NCBI GenBank assembly: GCA_027452265.1
Contig: DAIDGR010000017.1
Span: 22,732 to 86,731, forward strand
Reading direction: 5' to 3'
Origin: Caulobacteraceae bacterium
GTDB lineage: Bacteria > Pseudomonadota > Alphaproteobacteria > Caulobacterales > Caulobacteraceae
DNA: 64,000 nucleotides
The first letter of the stretch is position 1; every line of letters begins with the position of its first letter. Under the pieces are notes generated by a model. That model did not search any database, was not told where the DNA came from, and saw only the letters and a list, made by a program, of their open reading frames with translations. Of this stretch, positions 37,894 through 48,315 are shown piece after piece. A program made the translations under genes and the position numbers.

Positions 37894-38940
37894 TTGACGA
37901 CGGATATGAGTGAACTGGCGGACGTCCTGGCGCGCCGCGCCAAGGTTGCGGGCGGGCGGGCGGTCGAGACGATCCCGGTGATCCTGGCCTTGGCCGACGC
38001 GGCGGCGCGGCTGGCGGCCTTCGTCGCGCAGCCAAGCGCGGACGGATCGCACGGGGCCTATGTCGGGGCCGCCAACAGCGACGGCGACGCCCAACGCAAA
38101 CTCGACCTCGTCGCCGAGGAGATCTGCCAGGCCGCCGCCCGCGCCTCTGGCGTGGGACCCTATCTTTCAGAAGAGACCGAGGCCGCCCTGACCCTCGATC
38201 CGGCCGGCGCCCTGGCCATGGCCATCGATCCGCTGGATGGCTCCTCGAATATCGCCGTCAACGGGGTGATCGGCACGATTTTCGCCCTCCTTCCGGCGCC
38301 GCCCGGGTCCCTGGCGACGCCTGCCCTGGCCTTCGCCCAACCCGGCCACGCCGTCATCGCCTCCGGCTTTTTCATGTACGGCCCGCAGACCCGCCTCGTG
38401 GTCAGTCTTGGCGCGGGGGTGGATATCTTCGCCCTCGACCCGGACACGGGCCGCTTCGTTCTCTTTGAGTCCGCGGCGACGGTTCCCGCCGGAGGACGCG
38501 AATTCGCCATCAATGCCTCCAATGCCCGTCACTGGGCGGCGCCGGTACGGCGCTATATCGACGCCTGTCTCGAAGGCGCCGACGGTCCCCGGGGCGTGGA
38601 TTTCAACATGCGCTGGGCCGGCTCCATGGTGGCCGATGTCTATCGCCTGTTGGGCCGCGGCGGTGTGTTTCTCTATCCGTCCGACGCCCGGAGCAATTAC
38701 GCTCAAGGGCGCCTACGCCTCGTCTATGAGGCCTTTCCCATGGCGTTCCTGATCGAGCAGGCCGGGGGCAGGGCGATCGATGGCCATGACCGGATCCTCG
38801 ATCTCACACCGAGCCGGCCCCATCAGCGCATTCCCCTGATCCTGGGTGAGGCCGAGGAGGTGGAGGTGTTGCGCCGCTTGCACGCGGACGATCTCGGCGC
38901 CCCGTCCGAAGGCCCGGCGTCGCGCCGCGGCGCGGCCTGA
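37894..38940 (+). CDS. fbp: Fructose-1,6-bisphosphatase class I
   Basis: [61 protein letters not shown]. Confidence 0.94.
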   Translation: MTTDMSELADVLARRAKVAGGRAVETIPVILALADAAARLAAFVAQPSADGSHGAYVGAANSDGDAQRKLDLVAEEICQAAARASGVGPYLSEETEAALTLDPAGALAMAIDPLDGSSNIAVNGVIGTIFALLPAPPGSLATPALAFAQPGHAVIASGFFMYGPQTRLVVSLGAGVDIFALDPDTGRFVLFESAATVPAGGREFAINASNARHWAAPVRRYIDACLEGADGPRGVDFNMRWAGSMVADVYRLLGRGGVFLYPSDARSNYAQGRLRLVYEAFPMAFLIEQAGGRAIDGHDRILDLTPSRPHQRIPLILGEAEEVEVLRRLHADDLGAPSEGPASRRGAA

Positions 38941-38944
38941 CCTC

Positions 38945-39649
38945 ATGAGCGGCGCCGGCGTCGTCATCGCCCCTTCGATCCTCTCGGCGGACTTCGCCCG
39001 GCTGGGCGAGGAGGTTCGCGCCGTGGGCCAGGCGGGCGCGGACTGGATCCATGTGGACGTGATGGACGGGCATTTCGTGCCCAATCTGACGATAGGGCCG
39101 GACGTCCTGCGTGCGGTTCGCAAGTGGACGGACAAGCCGATGGACGTGCACCTGATGATCGCGCCCGTGGACCCCTATCTCGAAGCTTTCGCCAAGGCCG
39201 GGGCCGACCTCATTACCGTCCATGTGGAGTCGTCGCCCCACGTGCATCGCACGCTGCAGGCCGTTCGGGCTCTGGGCAAGCAGGTGGGCGTGACGCTCAA
39301 TCCGGGCACCCCGGTCTCGGCCCTGGAGCCGATCATCGGTCTGGTGGATCTGGTGCTGGTGATGTCGGTGAATCCCGGCTTTGGCGGGCAGGCCTTCATT
39401 CCCGAGGCGATCGGCCGGGTCGGGGCCATCCGCGCCATGGCCAAGGGGCGAGCGATGCGGATCGAGGTGGACGGCGGGGTCAGTGCGGACAATGCCGGCC
39501 TCCTGTCCGCCGCCGGGGCCGACACCTTCGTCGCCGGCTCGGCCGTGTTCCGGGGCGGCGAGCCCGCCTATGCCGGCAATATCGCCGCCATCCGCGCCGC
39601 CGCCGTGACGGGCGCGCGCGCCTACGCTCCACCCCTGCCCGACGCCTGA
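38945..39649 (+). CDS. rpe: Ribulose-phosphate 3-epimerase
   Basis: [56 protein letters not shown]. Confidence 0.97.
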   Translation: MSGAGVVIAPSILSADFARLGEEVRAVGQAGADWIHVDVMDGHFVPNLTIGPDVLRAVRKWTDKPMDVHLMIAPVDPYLEAFAKAGADLITVHVESSPHVHRTLQAVRALGKQVGVTLNPGTPVSALEPIIGLVDLVLVMSVNPGFGGQAFIPEAIGRVGAIRAMAKGRAMRIEVDGGVSADNAGLLSAAGADTFVAGSAVFRGGEPAYAGNIAAIRAAAVTGARAYAPPLPDA

Positions 39650-39711
39650 GGCGCGAACGCGGCGTGGGAGCGGTCTTCCCCCGCCCGGTCCGGCCGGGCT
39701 AAACGAGGAAG

Positions 39712-41658
39712 ATGGCCCAGAAGGAGTCCCCCGGCGAAACGTTCAAGCGCGCGCTGGCCAACGCCGCGCGCTCTCTGGCCGAGCAGCCGGACCTTGAAGT
39801 CGTGTTTTCAGGGGATGGCCCCAGCCTCCAGGGGCATCGCGCCATCCTGCCCCATCCGCCGCGTGAGCTGTCCGGGCCCGAGGCGCAGCGCCTGCGCGGC
39901 CTCGCCGACCAGATGGCCCTCCGCGTCGCCCACCATGACGAAGCGGCCCATGGTCGGGCGCGGCCCAAATCCGCCGAGGGCGCTCAGGTCTATGACGCCC
40001 TGGAGCAAGCCCGCATCGAGGCCATCGGCGCCAACGCCCTTGTGGGCGTCAAGGCCAACCTTGCCGAGGTCTGGGAGCAGGCCGCCCAGCGCAAAGGCCT
40101 CAACCATGTGATCGACCCGGCCGCCGCCCCGATCGCGGACGTGGTCGCGCTCCTGGCCCGCGAGCGCATGACCGGGGCGCCGCCCCCGGCCTCCGCTCAG
40201 CTCGCCGTGGATGCGCTTCGCGAGTCGATCGAGGCCAGGGCCGGCGGCGCTCTGGACCGCCTCACGGGGAGCCTGCAGGACCAGAAGGCCTTCGCGCGTC
40301 TGGCCCGGGAGATCGTGCGCGACCTCTCCATGGGCGATGATCTGTCCGACGCCCCCGACCAGGACGTCCAGGACGACGAAGACCAGGAGGGCGAGGCGGA
40401 GTCCTCGAGCGAGTCGCAAAGCCAGGAAGAGAGTCCCTCGCCCTCCTCTGACGCCTCGGACGACGGCGAGGCCAGCTCCGAGGACGCCGACAGCGCCGAG
40501 ACCGAATATGCCGCCGCTGAGGATGACTCCGATGTCCAGGACGTGGACGAGGAGATGGATACGGCCGAGGGCGATCGCCCCGCGCGGCCGGACCTCAAGG
40601 ACTCCGGTCGCCCCGAACCGACCTACAAGGTCTACACCGCCGCGCACGACGAGATCGTTCAGGCGGAGGATCTCTGTGACGCCGAGGAGCTGACCCGGCT
40701 CCGCGCCTATCTCGACCAGCAGCTCGCCAACCTTTCCAACGTCGTGGCGCGCCTCGCCAACCGGCTGCAGCGCAAGCTCCTGGCCCAGCAGAACCGCAAC
40801 TGGAGTTTCGATCTCGAGGAAGGCATCCTCGATGTGGCGCGTCTGACCCGGGTGATCATCGATCCCACGGCCCCGCTCTCCTTCAAACAGGAAGAGGACA
40901 CCGAGTTCCGCGACACGGTGGTCAGTCTGCTGATCGACAATTCGGGGTCCATGCGGGGGCGTCCGATCATGGTCGCCGCGGTCTGCGCCGACATTCTTGC
41001 TCGCACGCTGGAGCGGTGCGGCGTCAAGGTTGAGATCCTCGGCTTCACCACCCGGGCCTGGAAGGGCGGCGCGTCGCGCGACGACTGGTTGAAGGCGGGA
41101 AAGCCGGCCTCGCCTGGTCGCCTCAACGACCTGCGCCACATCGTCTACAAGAACGCCGATGCGCCCTGGCGGCGGGCGAGGCGCAATCTTGGCCTGATGA
41201 TGCGCGAGGGCCTGCTGAAGGAGAATATCGACGGCGAGGCCCTGATGTGGGCGCACCAACGCCTCATCGCCCGGCCCGAACAGCGCCGCATCCTGATGGT
41301 CATTTCCGATGGCGCGCCGGTGGACGACAGCACCCTGTCGGTCAATTCCGGCCATTATCTCGAACGCCACCTGCGACGGGTGATCGGCGAGATCGAAAGC
41401 CGCTCGCCGGTGGAGCTGATCGCCATCGGCATCGGCCACGATGTGACGCGCTATTACAGCCGCGCGGTGACCATCGTCGATGTGGAGCAGCTCGGCGGGG
41501 CCATGACCGAACAGCTTGCCGCCCTGTTCGAGGAGCGCCCCCGTGCGAGCGGGGGTCGCGGTGGACTCTATCTGGAGCCGCCGCCGGTGGTCGAAGGCGC
41601 CGCCCTGGCCAGGTCAGGGGGATCCCGGCGGGCCGCGAGCCGCCCGGTTCACGCGTGA
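39712..41658 (+). CDS. cobT: Aerobic cobaltochelatase subunit CobT
   Basis: Acidic linker plus VWA domain [53 protein letters not shown]. Confidence 0.95.
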   Translation: MAQKESPGETFKRALANAARSLAEQPDLEVVFSGDGPSLQGHRAILPHPPRELSGPEAQRLRGLADQMALRVAHHDEAAHGRARPKSAEGAQVYDALEQARIEAIGANALVGVKANLAEVWEQAAQRKGLNHVIDPAAAPIADVVALLARERMTGAPPPASAQLAVDALRESIEARAGGALDRLTGSLQDQKAFARLAREIVRDLSMGDDLSDAPDQDVQDDEDQEGEAESSSESQSQEESPSPSSDASDDGEASSEDADSAETEYAAAEDDSDVQDVDEEMDTAEGDRPARPDLKDSGRPEPTYKVYTAAHDEIVQAEDLCDAEELTRLRAYLDQQLANLSNVVARLANRLQRKLLAQQNRNWSFDLEEGILDVARLTRVIIDPTAPLSFKQEEDTEFRDTVVSLLIDNSGSMRGRPIMVAAVCADILARTLERCGVKVEILGFTTRAWKGGASRDDWLKAGKPASPGRLNDLRHIVYKNADAPWRRARRNLGLMMREGLLKENIDGEALMWAHQRLIARPEQRRILMVISDGAPVDDSTLSVNSGHYLERHLRRVIGEIESRSPVELIAIGIGHDVTRYYSRAVTIVDVEQLGGAMTEQLAALFEERPRASGGRGGLYLEPPPVVEGAALARSGGSRRAASRPVHA

Positions 41659-42821
41659 GACCCGTCTCGGTCGCGGACTATCGCCTGGCGGCGCGCCGCC
41701 GACTGCCCCGGGTGCTGTTCGACTATATAGACGGCGGCGCGTACGGCGAGCGGACCCTCGCGGCCAACACCGAGGATCTGGCCCGCGTGACCCTGCGCCA
41801 GAGGGTGCTGCGCGATGTCTCGCGCCTGGACTTTGGCGTGGAGCTGTTCGGCCAGACCCTCTCCATGCCGGTGATCCTGGCCCCGGTGGGACTTTCGGGC
41901 CTCTATGCCCGACGCGGCGAAATCCAGGGCGCGCGCGCGGCGGCCCGGGCCGGTGTGCCCTTCAGCCTCTCCACCATGGGCGTGGCCACGGCGGCGGAGG
42001 TGGCCAAGGCGGTCGCCCCGCCCTGGTATCAGCTCTACATGATCAAGGATCGCGGCTTCATGAGCGAGCTCATGGCCAGGGTGCGCGAGGCGGGTTGCCC
42101 CGTCCTCTACTTCACCGTCGATCTGCCCGTCCCCGGCTCGCGCTATCGCGACGCGCGCCATGGCATGACCGATCCGCGCCTTGCCGCGCGCCTGCGGCAG
42201 GCGATGGACGGCCTCGCTCACCCGGCCTGGCTGTGGGACGTGCGCGTGCGCGGCGGCGCCTGGACCCTGGGAAATCTCGCGGGCGCCGGCGAGGGCCTCA
42301 CCAGCCTCAACCAGTTCTGGAGCTGGATCGGGCGCCAGTTCGACGCCTCGATCACCTGGAAGGACATCGACTGGGTGCGCGAGCGCTGGCCCGGCCCCCT
42401 GGTGCTCAAGGGCGTGCTGGATGTTGAGGACGCCCGCGCGGCCCGAGCCTGCGGCGTCGACGGGATCGTCGTGTCCAATCATGGCGGACGGCAACTCGAC
42501 GGGGCCCCCTCCTCGATCTCGGTCCTGGAGGAGATCGCCCAGGCCGTGGGGTCGGACCTGAGCGTGCTGATGGACGGCGGGGTGCGTTCGGGCCTGGACG
42601 TGCTCAAGGCGCTCAGCCTGGGGGCCCGGGCCTGTCTCATCGGCCGGGCCTGGGTCTATGCCCTGGGGGCCCGGGGCGAGGAGGGGGTGACGCGGGTGCT
42701 CGACCTGTTCCGCCAGGAGCTGCGCATGGCCATGTCCCTGACCGGCTGCACCTCGGTGCGCGAGGCCGGTCCCAATCTGCTGATGCGCGGCAAGTTCGAG
42801 AGCGGTTTCGGCACGGACTAA
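41655..42821 (+). CDS. lldD: Alpha-hydroxy-acid oxidase / L-lactate dehydrogenase (FMN)
   Basis: [60 protein letters not shown] start overlaps cobT stop (GTGA). Confidence 0.88.
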   Translation: MRPVSVADYRLAARRRLPRVLFDYIDGGAYGERTLAANTEDLARVTLRQRVLRDVSRLDFGVELFGQTLSMPVILAPVGLSGLYARRGEIQGARAAARAGVPFSLSTMGVATAAEVAKAVAPPWYQLYMIKDRGFMSELMARVREAGCPVLYFTVDLPVPGSRYRDARHGMTDPRLAARLRQAMDGLAHPAWLWDVRVRGGAWTLGNLAGAGEGLTSLNQFWSWIGRQFDASITWKDIDWVRERWPGPLVLKGVLDVEDARAARACGVDGIVVSNHGGRQLDGAPSSISVLEEIAQAVGSDLSVLMDGGVRSGLDVLKALSLGARACLIGRAWVYALGARGEEGVTRVLDLFRQELRMAMSLTGCTSVREAGPNLLMRGKFESGFGTD

Positions 42822-42857
42822 ATCGCGATCCCTATCCGCTCTCGATTCCAGTGGTTA

Positions 42858-42904
42858 CGCGCCGTCTGACCGCCCAAACAACTCCCATCTGATCGGACGG
42901 CGCG
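42858..42904. terminator. 12-bp stem (11/12) long-loop hairpin after lldD, abutting repeat copy
   Basis: cgcgccgtctga ... tcggacggcgcg, right arm ends at base before CTAG of the repeat. Confidence 0.4.
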
Positions 42905-43022
42905 CTAGAGCGCGTTGCGTTTGTACGGAACCAACCCGGCGCTTCGCAACGCGCTCAGGAACCTAAAGATAGAGCACGATTCAGCGTCTTCGCCGATTCC
43001 ACGAAAACGCATCGTGCTCTAG
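42905..43022. repeat. 118-bp CTAG-bounded double-hairpin repeat, copy 1
   Basis: ctagagcgcgttgcg...cgcaacgcgctc...gagcacgattcagcg...atcgtgctctag; about 110/118 identical (hand count) to inverted copy at 63735. Confidence 0.95.
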
Positions 43023-43729
43023 GCGTTATCGCCCAGCACGCAGCGGGCCAGCCCGTCGCGCGCCACCGTTCCCGAGCGCGCCTCGATGCTGTCGGTCCGC
43101 CGCCGGACATAGGGCCCTGGCCTGGCCGCCTTCCACTTCAGGGGATCGGGCAGAATGGCGGCGAGCCGGCCGGCATCGGCCGGGCTGAGGGCCTTGGCCG
43201 GGACGCCGAAATAATGCTCCGACGCGGCGCCCACGCCATACAGTCCCGGTCCCATCTCAATCGTATTGAGATAGACTTCCATGATCCGCCGTTTGCCCCA
43301 GATCCCTTCGATCAGGACGGTGAAGGCCGCCTCGGCCCCCTTGCGAACCCACGAGCGCTCTGGCCAGAGAAACACGTTCTTGGCGGTCTGCTGGGAAATG
43401 GTCGAACCGCCGCGCAGGCGTCCGCGCCCGCTCTGGTCGTGCTTCAGCGCCGCGTCGATGGCCCGAAAATCGAACCCGTGGTGGCTGCAGAACCGGGAGT
43501 CCTCCGAAGCGATCACCGCCCTCACCATGGTCGGGGAAATGTCCGAGATCGGCGTCCAGACCCGGGTGAGGCCGTGGCCCTCGGCCAGGCGCTCAATCAT
43601 CAGGATCGTGATCGGCGGGGGGACGAAGCGATAGATGGCCACCCACAGCGGGGGAATGACGATCAGCAGGATCACGAGGCGCATGAGAAGCCGCCTCAGT
43701 CCGCCGCGCGCGCCTGGTTTGCGAGCCAT
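43019..43729 (-). CDS. mtgA: Monofunctional biosynthetic peptidoglycan transglycosylase
   Basis: ASEDSRFCSHHGFDFRAIDAALKHD; GGSTISQQTAKNVFLWPERSWVRKGAEAAFTVLIEGIWGKRRIMEVYLNTIEMG; stop codon lies in repeat copy 1. Confidence 0.95.
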   Translation of the reverse strand: MARKPGARGGLRRLLMRLVILLIVIPPLWVAIYRFVPPPITILMIERLAEGHGLTRVWTPISDISPTMVRAVIASEDSRFCSHHGFDFRAIDAALKHDQSGRGRLRGGSTISQQTAKNVFLWPERSWVRKGAEAAFTVLIEGIWGKRRIMEVYLNTIEMGPGLYGVGAASEHYFGVPAKALSPADAGRLAAILPDPLKWKAARPGPYVRRRTDSIEARSGTVARDGLARCVLGDNA

Positions 43730-43861
43730 ACCCGTTCCCGTCACGACGATTATCGCCCGCGCTTGCGCCGCGACCAACACCCGCCTTAGGTCTCCCGCGC
43801 CCCGCCAAGCGTCAAGGCCATCAGCGCTCCGGGTGGGGGACGGACGAACGGAGAGTTGCAG

Positions 43862-44518
43862 ATGCAGGTCAGCGAGGCGCTCAGGGCGCGCAAGTCGGTG
43901 CGGGCGTTCAGGCCCGACCCCGTGCCGGGCGCGGTGGTGCGCGAGATCCTCGAGGCCGCGCGGTGGGCCCCCTCGGGCGGCAATCTGCAGCCCTGGCGCG
44001 TCTATGCCCTGGCCGGCGAGCCCCTGGCCGCCTTCAAGGCCAAGGCGGCCGCCGACGGGCCCCAGACGCCTGAATACGACGTCTATCCCCCTGATCTCTG
44101 GGAGCCCTTTCGCACCCGGCGCTTTGTCTGCGGCGAGGATCTCTACGCCGCGATCGGCATTCCGCGCGAAGATCGCGCCGCCCGGCTAAGGCAACTGGCG
44201 CGCAACGCCGAGTTCTTCGGCGCGCCCGTGGGCCTCTTCTTCTGCCTGGATCGACGCCTTGGCCCGCCGCAGTGGTCGGATCTTGGCATGTTCATGCAGA
44301 GCGTGATGCTGCTGGCCGAAGAGAGGGGTCTCGCCACCTGCGCGCAGGAGTTCTGGGCCCGCTATCCGCGCACCATCTCTGAGACCCTTGGTCTAGCCGA
44401 GGATCACCAGATCTTCAGCGGTATGGCCCTGGGCTATGAGGACAAGACCGCCCCAATCAATCTCTGGCGCACGCGCCGCGACCCCTTCGAGGACTGGGGT
44501 GAGATGCGCGGGTTCTAA
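43862..44518 (+). CDS. Nitroreductase family protein
   Basis: ALRARKSVRAFRPDPVPGAVVREILEAARWAPSGGNLQPWRVYAL; SVMLLAEERGLATCAQEFW. Confidence 0.92.
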   Translation: MQVSEALRARKSVRAFRPDPVPGAVVREILEAARWAPSGGNLQPWRVYALAGEPLAAFKAKAAADGPQTPEYDVYPPDLWEPFRTRRFVCGEDLYAAIGIPREDRAARLRQLARNAEFFGAPVGLFFCLDRRLGPPQWSDLGMFMQSVMLLAEERGLATCAQEFWARYPRTISETLGLAEDHQIFSGMALGYEDKTAPINLWRTRRDPFEDWGEMRGF

Positions 44519-44611
44519 ACCCGCCCGACCAGGGGGCGTCGATCTGGGCCGCTCGATCCAGAGTCAACGCAAGGCAAGCGTTTGAACTCAGACCGCCCGG
44601 CCGCCGCCGGC

Positions 44612-45250
44612 TCAGGCCGATGCCGCGTCCGGGGTGGCCGGATGGGCCTTGGCGGCCTTGGTCTTGGTCTTCTTCTTCGCCGCCTTGGCTTCGCTCTTGG
44701 CGGGTTTGGGCTTGGCCGATTTGCCCTTCCCCGTCTTGGTTTTGGCCGTCTTGGCCTTGCGCGCGCCGGCCGGGACGTCGGCGACCAGGGCGAGCTGACT
44801 CAGGAGCTTGAGGAAGGTCTCCCGCTTTTTGGGCGACAGCAGGCCCAGGAGGCGGCGATCCCCCGCCGCGGCCGCGTCGGCCGCCCCATCCAGGGCCGCG
44901 CGTCCGGCCGGCGACAGGCGCACCGTATTGGCTCGCCCGTCGGTGGCGGATTTCTCGCGCTGTAGCAGGCCTTTGGCCAGAAGCCGGGCGACGAGGTCGG
45001 CCAGGGTCGAACGGTCGATCCCGGTGGCGCGCACCAGATCGTTCTGGGTTGATCCGTCGCTTCCCGCCGCCGCCGCAAGGACCGTGAATTGTCTCTGGGT
45101 CACAGCCGAGTCCCCGGCCGCCTCGGCGTGGAAGTCGAGCGCCAATTGAAGGGCGCGATGCAGCAGGTGGGTAGGCGAGGCGTGCAGCGCCTCTCTCGAC
45201 AGCTTCAATGCCGCCTTGTCCGCGCCAGACTTCGATTTGGCCTTGGTCAT
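44612..45250 (-). CDS. MarR family transcriptional regulator with Lys/Ala-rich C-terminal tail
   Basis: VTQRQFTVLAAAAGSDGSTQNDLVRATGIDRSTLADLVARLLAKGLLQREKSATDGRANTVRLSPAGRAAL then KAKTAKTKTGKGKSAKPKPAKSEAKAAKKKTKTKAAKAH. Confidence 0.88.
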   Translation of the reverse strand: MTKAKSKSGADKAALKLSREALHASPTHLLHRALQLALDFHAEAAGDSAVTQRQFTVLAAAAGSDGSTQNDLVRATGIDRSTLADLVARLLAKGLLQREKSATDGRANTVRLSPAGRAALDGAADAAAAGDRRLLGLLSPKKRETFLKLLSQLALVADVPAGARKAKTAKTKTGKGKSAKPKPAKSEAKAAKKKTKTKAAKAHPATPDAASA

Positions 45251-45285
45251 GGCGAGCACCTCCATGCCGACCGACCCTCGAAGGC

Positions 45286-45296
45286 TAGCTCAGCTA
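45286..45296. promoter_or_regulatory. Palindrome TAGCT-C-AGCTA, candidate MarR operator
   Basis: Perfect 5-bp half sites, 36 bp upstream of the MarR start. Confidence 0.35.
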
Positions 45297-45368
45297 AGCG
45301 TCAGTTTCACGACAAAAAAGCTCCGTGGACGTCGGACGCCATCGCGCCGGACGCCGACACGCGGTGGG

Positions 45369-45992
45369 TCAGGGGGCAGGGTCCGGGGCGGCGGGCGCCT
45401 TTGACGAAGGCTCCGGCGGCGTCGGTTCAGGTGGGCCGCCGATCTGAACATGGTGGCGCAGGAGAAAGGGCGTCTGGGCGAAGGCGAAGATCACGGCCAG
45501 GACGATGACGCCCCCTCGGAAATAGACAAAGGTGTGATCGCTCTGGGTGCGGCGCACCCACTCGTTGGCGGCGGCGCAAACCCACCAGAAAACGGCGTAG
45601 CGCACGGTCAGGGTCCGCCAGGCGTGGTCAGGGAGGCTGAAGGCGCCGCCCAGAATGGCCTTGAGCGGGTTCTTTCCCAGCGCCAGGCCGGCGAACAGCA
45701 CCGCCCCCAGAAGGCCGTCGACGAGGGTCATCTTCATCTTGATGAAGTCGTTGTTCTTCAGCGCCAGGCTGAGGCCGCCGAAGATCAGGGCCAGGGCCCC
45801 GCTGACCGCCGGCAGAGGCGCGACGCGCCGCTCGACGATCAGTCCAAGACCAAGGCTAAGGGCGGATCCTATGACCACGCACCAGGTCGCCAGACGAAAA
45901 TCCCGGGTCAGGACATAGGCCCCGACGAAGGCGATGGCTGGCGCCCCATCGACGATGATCTTCAGCCGCGAACGCCCGCCCAGCTCGCTCAT
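45369..45992 (-). CDS. yciB: YciB/septation protein A family inner membrane protein
   Basis: FVGAYVLTRDFRLATWCVVIGS; LALGKNPLKAILGGAFSLPDHAWRTLTVRYAVFWWVCAAANEWV. Confidence 0.9.
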   Translation of the reverse strand: MSELGGRSRLKIIVDGAPAIAFVGAYVLTRDFRLATWCVVIGSALSLGLGLIVERRVAPLPAVSGALALIFGGLSLALKNNDFIKMKMTLVDGLLGAVLFAGLALGKNPLKAILGGAFSLPDHAWRTLTVRYAVFWWVCAAANEWVRRTQSDHTFVYFRGGVIVLAVIFAFAQTPFLLRHHVQIGGPPEPTPPEPSSKAPAAPDPAP

Positions 45993-46930
45993 GCGGACGT
46001 CTCGGCGAGGCCGACCAGCGAGCGGGCGAAGGCCGCAGGGTCAAAGGGTTGCAGATCCTCGATCCCCTCGCCAACGCCAATCAGCTTGATCGGCGAGTCC
46101 GACGCCTCGGCGACGGGGACCAGGACCCCGCCCCGCGCCGTCCCGTCGAGCTTGGTGACGACAAGGCCGGTCACGCCGATGGCGTTGCCGAAGATGTCCT
46201 CCTGGGCGAGCGCGTTGCGTCCGACCGTGGCGTCGAGCACCAGAAGCACCTCGTGCGGCGCCTCGGGCTCGACCTTGCGCAGGACGCGGATCATCTTGGT
46301 CAGCTCATCCATCAGATCCTGCTTGTTCTGCAGGCGTCCGGCGGTGTCGATCAAAAGGACGTCGAACCCCTCGTCCTTGGCCTTCCGCGCGGCGTCGAAC
46401 GCAAGACCCGCGGCGTCCGCCCCATTGGGACGGCTGATGAAGCTCGCCCCGGCGCGATCTGACCAGACCTTGAGCTGCTCCACCGCCGCGGCGCGGAACG
46501 TGTCCCCCGCCGCGATCAGCACCTTGGCGCCGCGCCCCGTGAGGTCGGCGGCGATCTTGCCAAGCGTGGTGGTCTTGCCCGATCCGTTGACGCCGATGAA
46601 CAGGACAACATAGGGCCGGGGGCCGGACAGCGGCTCGAACCGGCCGGCCCGGGGCGCCAGTTCGGCGGCGATCGCCTCGGCGAGGGCCTCCTTGATTTCG
46701 ACGTCCGTGCAGGCCTTTCCGAACCTCTGGGCGCCGAACTCCCGGGCGATCCGGGCGGCGGCGCGGGGGCCCAGATCCGCCTCGATCAGCATGTCTTCGA
46801 GCGCGTCGAGTTGAGCCTGGTCCAGGGGTCGGGCCACGAAGGCCTTGACGACCTGATCCGACATCTGCCGCGAGGTTCGCGACAGCCCCTCGCTCAAACG
46901 ACGCCACCAGCCGGGCTTGGACTCCACCAT
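45989..46930 (-). CDS. ftsY: Signal recognition particle receptor FtsY
   Basis: VLFIGVNGSGKTTTLGKIAADL; LLIDTAGRLQNKQDLMDELTKM; VVTKLDGTARGG. Confidence 0.96.
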   Translation of the reverse strand: MVESKPGWWRRLSEGLSRTSRQMSDQVVKAFVARPLDQAQLDALEDMLIEADLGPRAAARIAREFGAQRFGKACTDVEIKEALAEAIAAELAPRAGRFEPLSGPRPYVVLFIGVNGSGKTTTLGKIAADLTGRGAKVLIAAGDTFRAAAVEQLKVWSDRAGASFISRPNGADAAGLAFDAARKAKDEGFDVLLIDTAGRLQNKQDLMDELTKMIRVLRKVEPEAPHEVLLVLDATVGRNALAQEDIFGNAIGVTGLVVTKLDGTARGGVLVPVAEASDSPIKLIGVGEGIEDLQPFDPAAFARSLVGLAETSA

Positions 46931-46941
46931 GGGCGGGCGGT

Positions 46942-48315
46942 TTAGCCGACCAGACGCGCGGCGGGTAGGGGCCCCGGCGCCGGCCGCGACGGGCGATCGA
47001 TGTCCGGGTCCAGGCGTCCCCAGGCGCCCAGGCGCGCGCGACGCCCTTCGATGGCGACAATTTCGCCCACGATCAGGGCGCCCACCGGGGCGTCGCCCGC
47101 GAAGGAAATCTCGAGATAGTCCTCGTCCCGGGCCCGGCCGGGCGCCTCCACCAGGGCGCGGGCGGTCGATCCCAGCCGTCTCTGGAGGCGGCGGCCCAGG
47201 GCGCGTTCGCCGGCCTCGCGCAGCCGCGCCGCGCGCGCCTCGATGACGTCAGAGCGCACGGCAGGCATGCGGGCCGCCGGTGTCCCTGGCCGGGGGCTGA
47301 AGGGAAAGACGTGCAGGAAGGTCAGGTCCGCCTCCTCCACCAGGGCCAGGCTGCGGGCGAAGGCGTCCTCGGATTCGGTGGGAAAGCCGGCGATCAGGTC
47401 CGCCCCGAAGGCGACCCCGGGACGGCGCTCCCGCACCTTGGCCACAAGGTCCAGAATGTCCTGCCGCCCATGCCGTCGCTTCATCCGCTTCAGGACGAGA
47501 TCGTCTCCCGCCTGGATCGAGAGGTGAAGGTGGGGCATGAGCCGCGCCTCGACGCCGATCACGTCGAGGAGATCGTTATCCAGTTCGGCGGCGTCGACCG
47601 AAGATAGCCGCAGCCGCGGAAGCTCCGGGACTTCGGCCAGGATCCGTCTGGCCAGGGCCCCTAGGGTCGGGCGGCCTTCAAGGTCCTCGCCCCAGCTGGT
47701 CAGGTCCACCCCGGTCAGCACCACCTCGGCAAACCCGGCCGCGACCTGCGCCCGGATCTGGTCGACCACGACGGCCGGCGGCGTGGAGCGCGACTCGCCC
47801 CGGCCATAGGGGATGATGCAAAACGTACAGCGGTGATCGCAGCCGTTCTGGATCTGGACATAGGCCCGGGCCCGACCGGCCCGGCCCGCCAAAGCCCCCG
47901 CTCGCGCGACCTGAACGACGGTCTCGTCCGCGCCGGGGGCGAACACGTCGCCGACGCGCAGGCGCGGCCCTTCAAGGGCCAGAGCCCCGGGCGCCGTCTT
48001 GTCGCGATTGCCGAAAACGAGGTCGAGCTCGGCCATGCTCGCGAAGGCCTGCGGATCGACCTGAACGGCGCAGCCCGTGGCCGCCAGGCGCGCGCCCGGC
48101 CGGGCGCGGCGCACCTTGCGGATCGCCTGCCGGGCCTGGCGCACCGCCTCGCGCGTCACGGCGCAGGTGTTGAACACCACCAGGTCACGATGCCCCGCCG
48201 CGCGCGCCTGAGCGGCGATCTGGTCCGACTCGCAGGCGTTCAGGCGGCACCCGAAGGTCACCACCTCGACCTCGGCCGGGTCGCTCGTCCGGGCCGCCTC
48301 GGCCGCCGTCGGCAT
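46942..48315 (-). CDS. mtaB: tRNA t6A37 methylthiotransferase MtaB (radical SAM)
   Basis: VVTFGCRLNACESDQI; QNGCDHRCTFCIIPYGRGESRS; LILAEVPELPRLRLSSVD-type layout. Confidence 0.92.
   Translation of the reverse strand: MPTAAEAARTSDPAEVEVVTFGCRLNACESDQIAAQARAAGHRDLVVFNTCAVTREAVRQARQAIRKVRRARPGARLAATGCAVQVDPQAFASMAELDLVFGNRDKTAPGALALEGPRLRVGDVFAPGADETVVQVARAGALAGRAGRARAYVQIQNGCDHRCTFCIIPYGRGESRSTPPAVVVDQIRAQVAAGFAEVVLTGVDLTSWGEDLEGRPTLGALARRILAEVPELPRLRLSSVDAAELDNDLLDVIGVEARLMPHLHLSIQAGDDLVLKRMKRRHGRQDILDLVAKVRERRPGVAFGADLIAGFPTESEDAFARSLALVEEADLTFLHVFPFSPRPGTPAARMPAVRSDVIEARAARLREAGERALGRRLQRRLGSTARALVEAPGRARDEDYLEISFAGDAPVGALIVGEIVAIEGRRARLGAWGRLDPDIDRPSRPAPGPLPAARLVG

Noticed and set aside
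40370-40580. Highly acidic Ser/Asp/Glu tract as a novel domain
   Set aside because: A charged acidic linker before the VWA domain is normal for CobT.
46204-46220. gcgagcgcgttgcgt match to hairpin A of the repeat
   Set aside because: Single arm only, inside ftsY where it encodes the conserved VGRNALAQ motif; no partner arm or half B.
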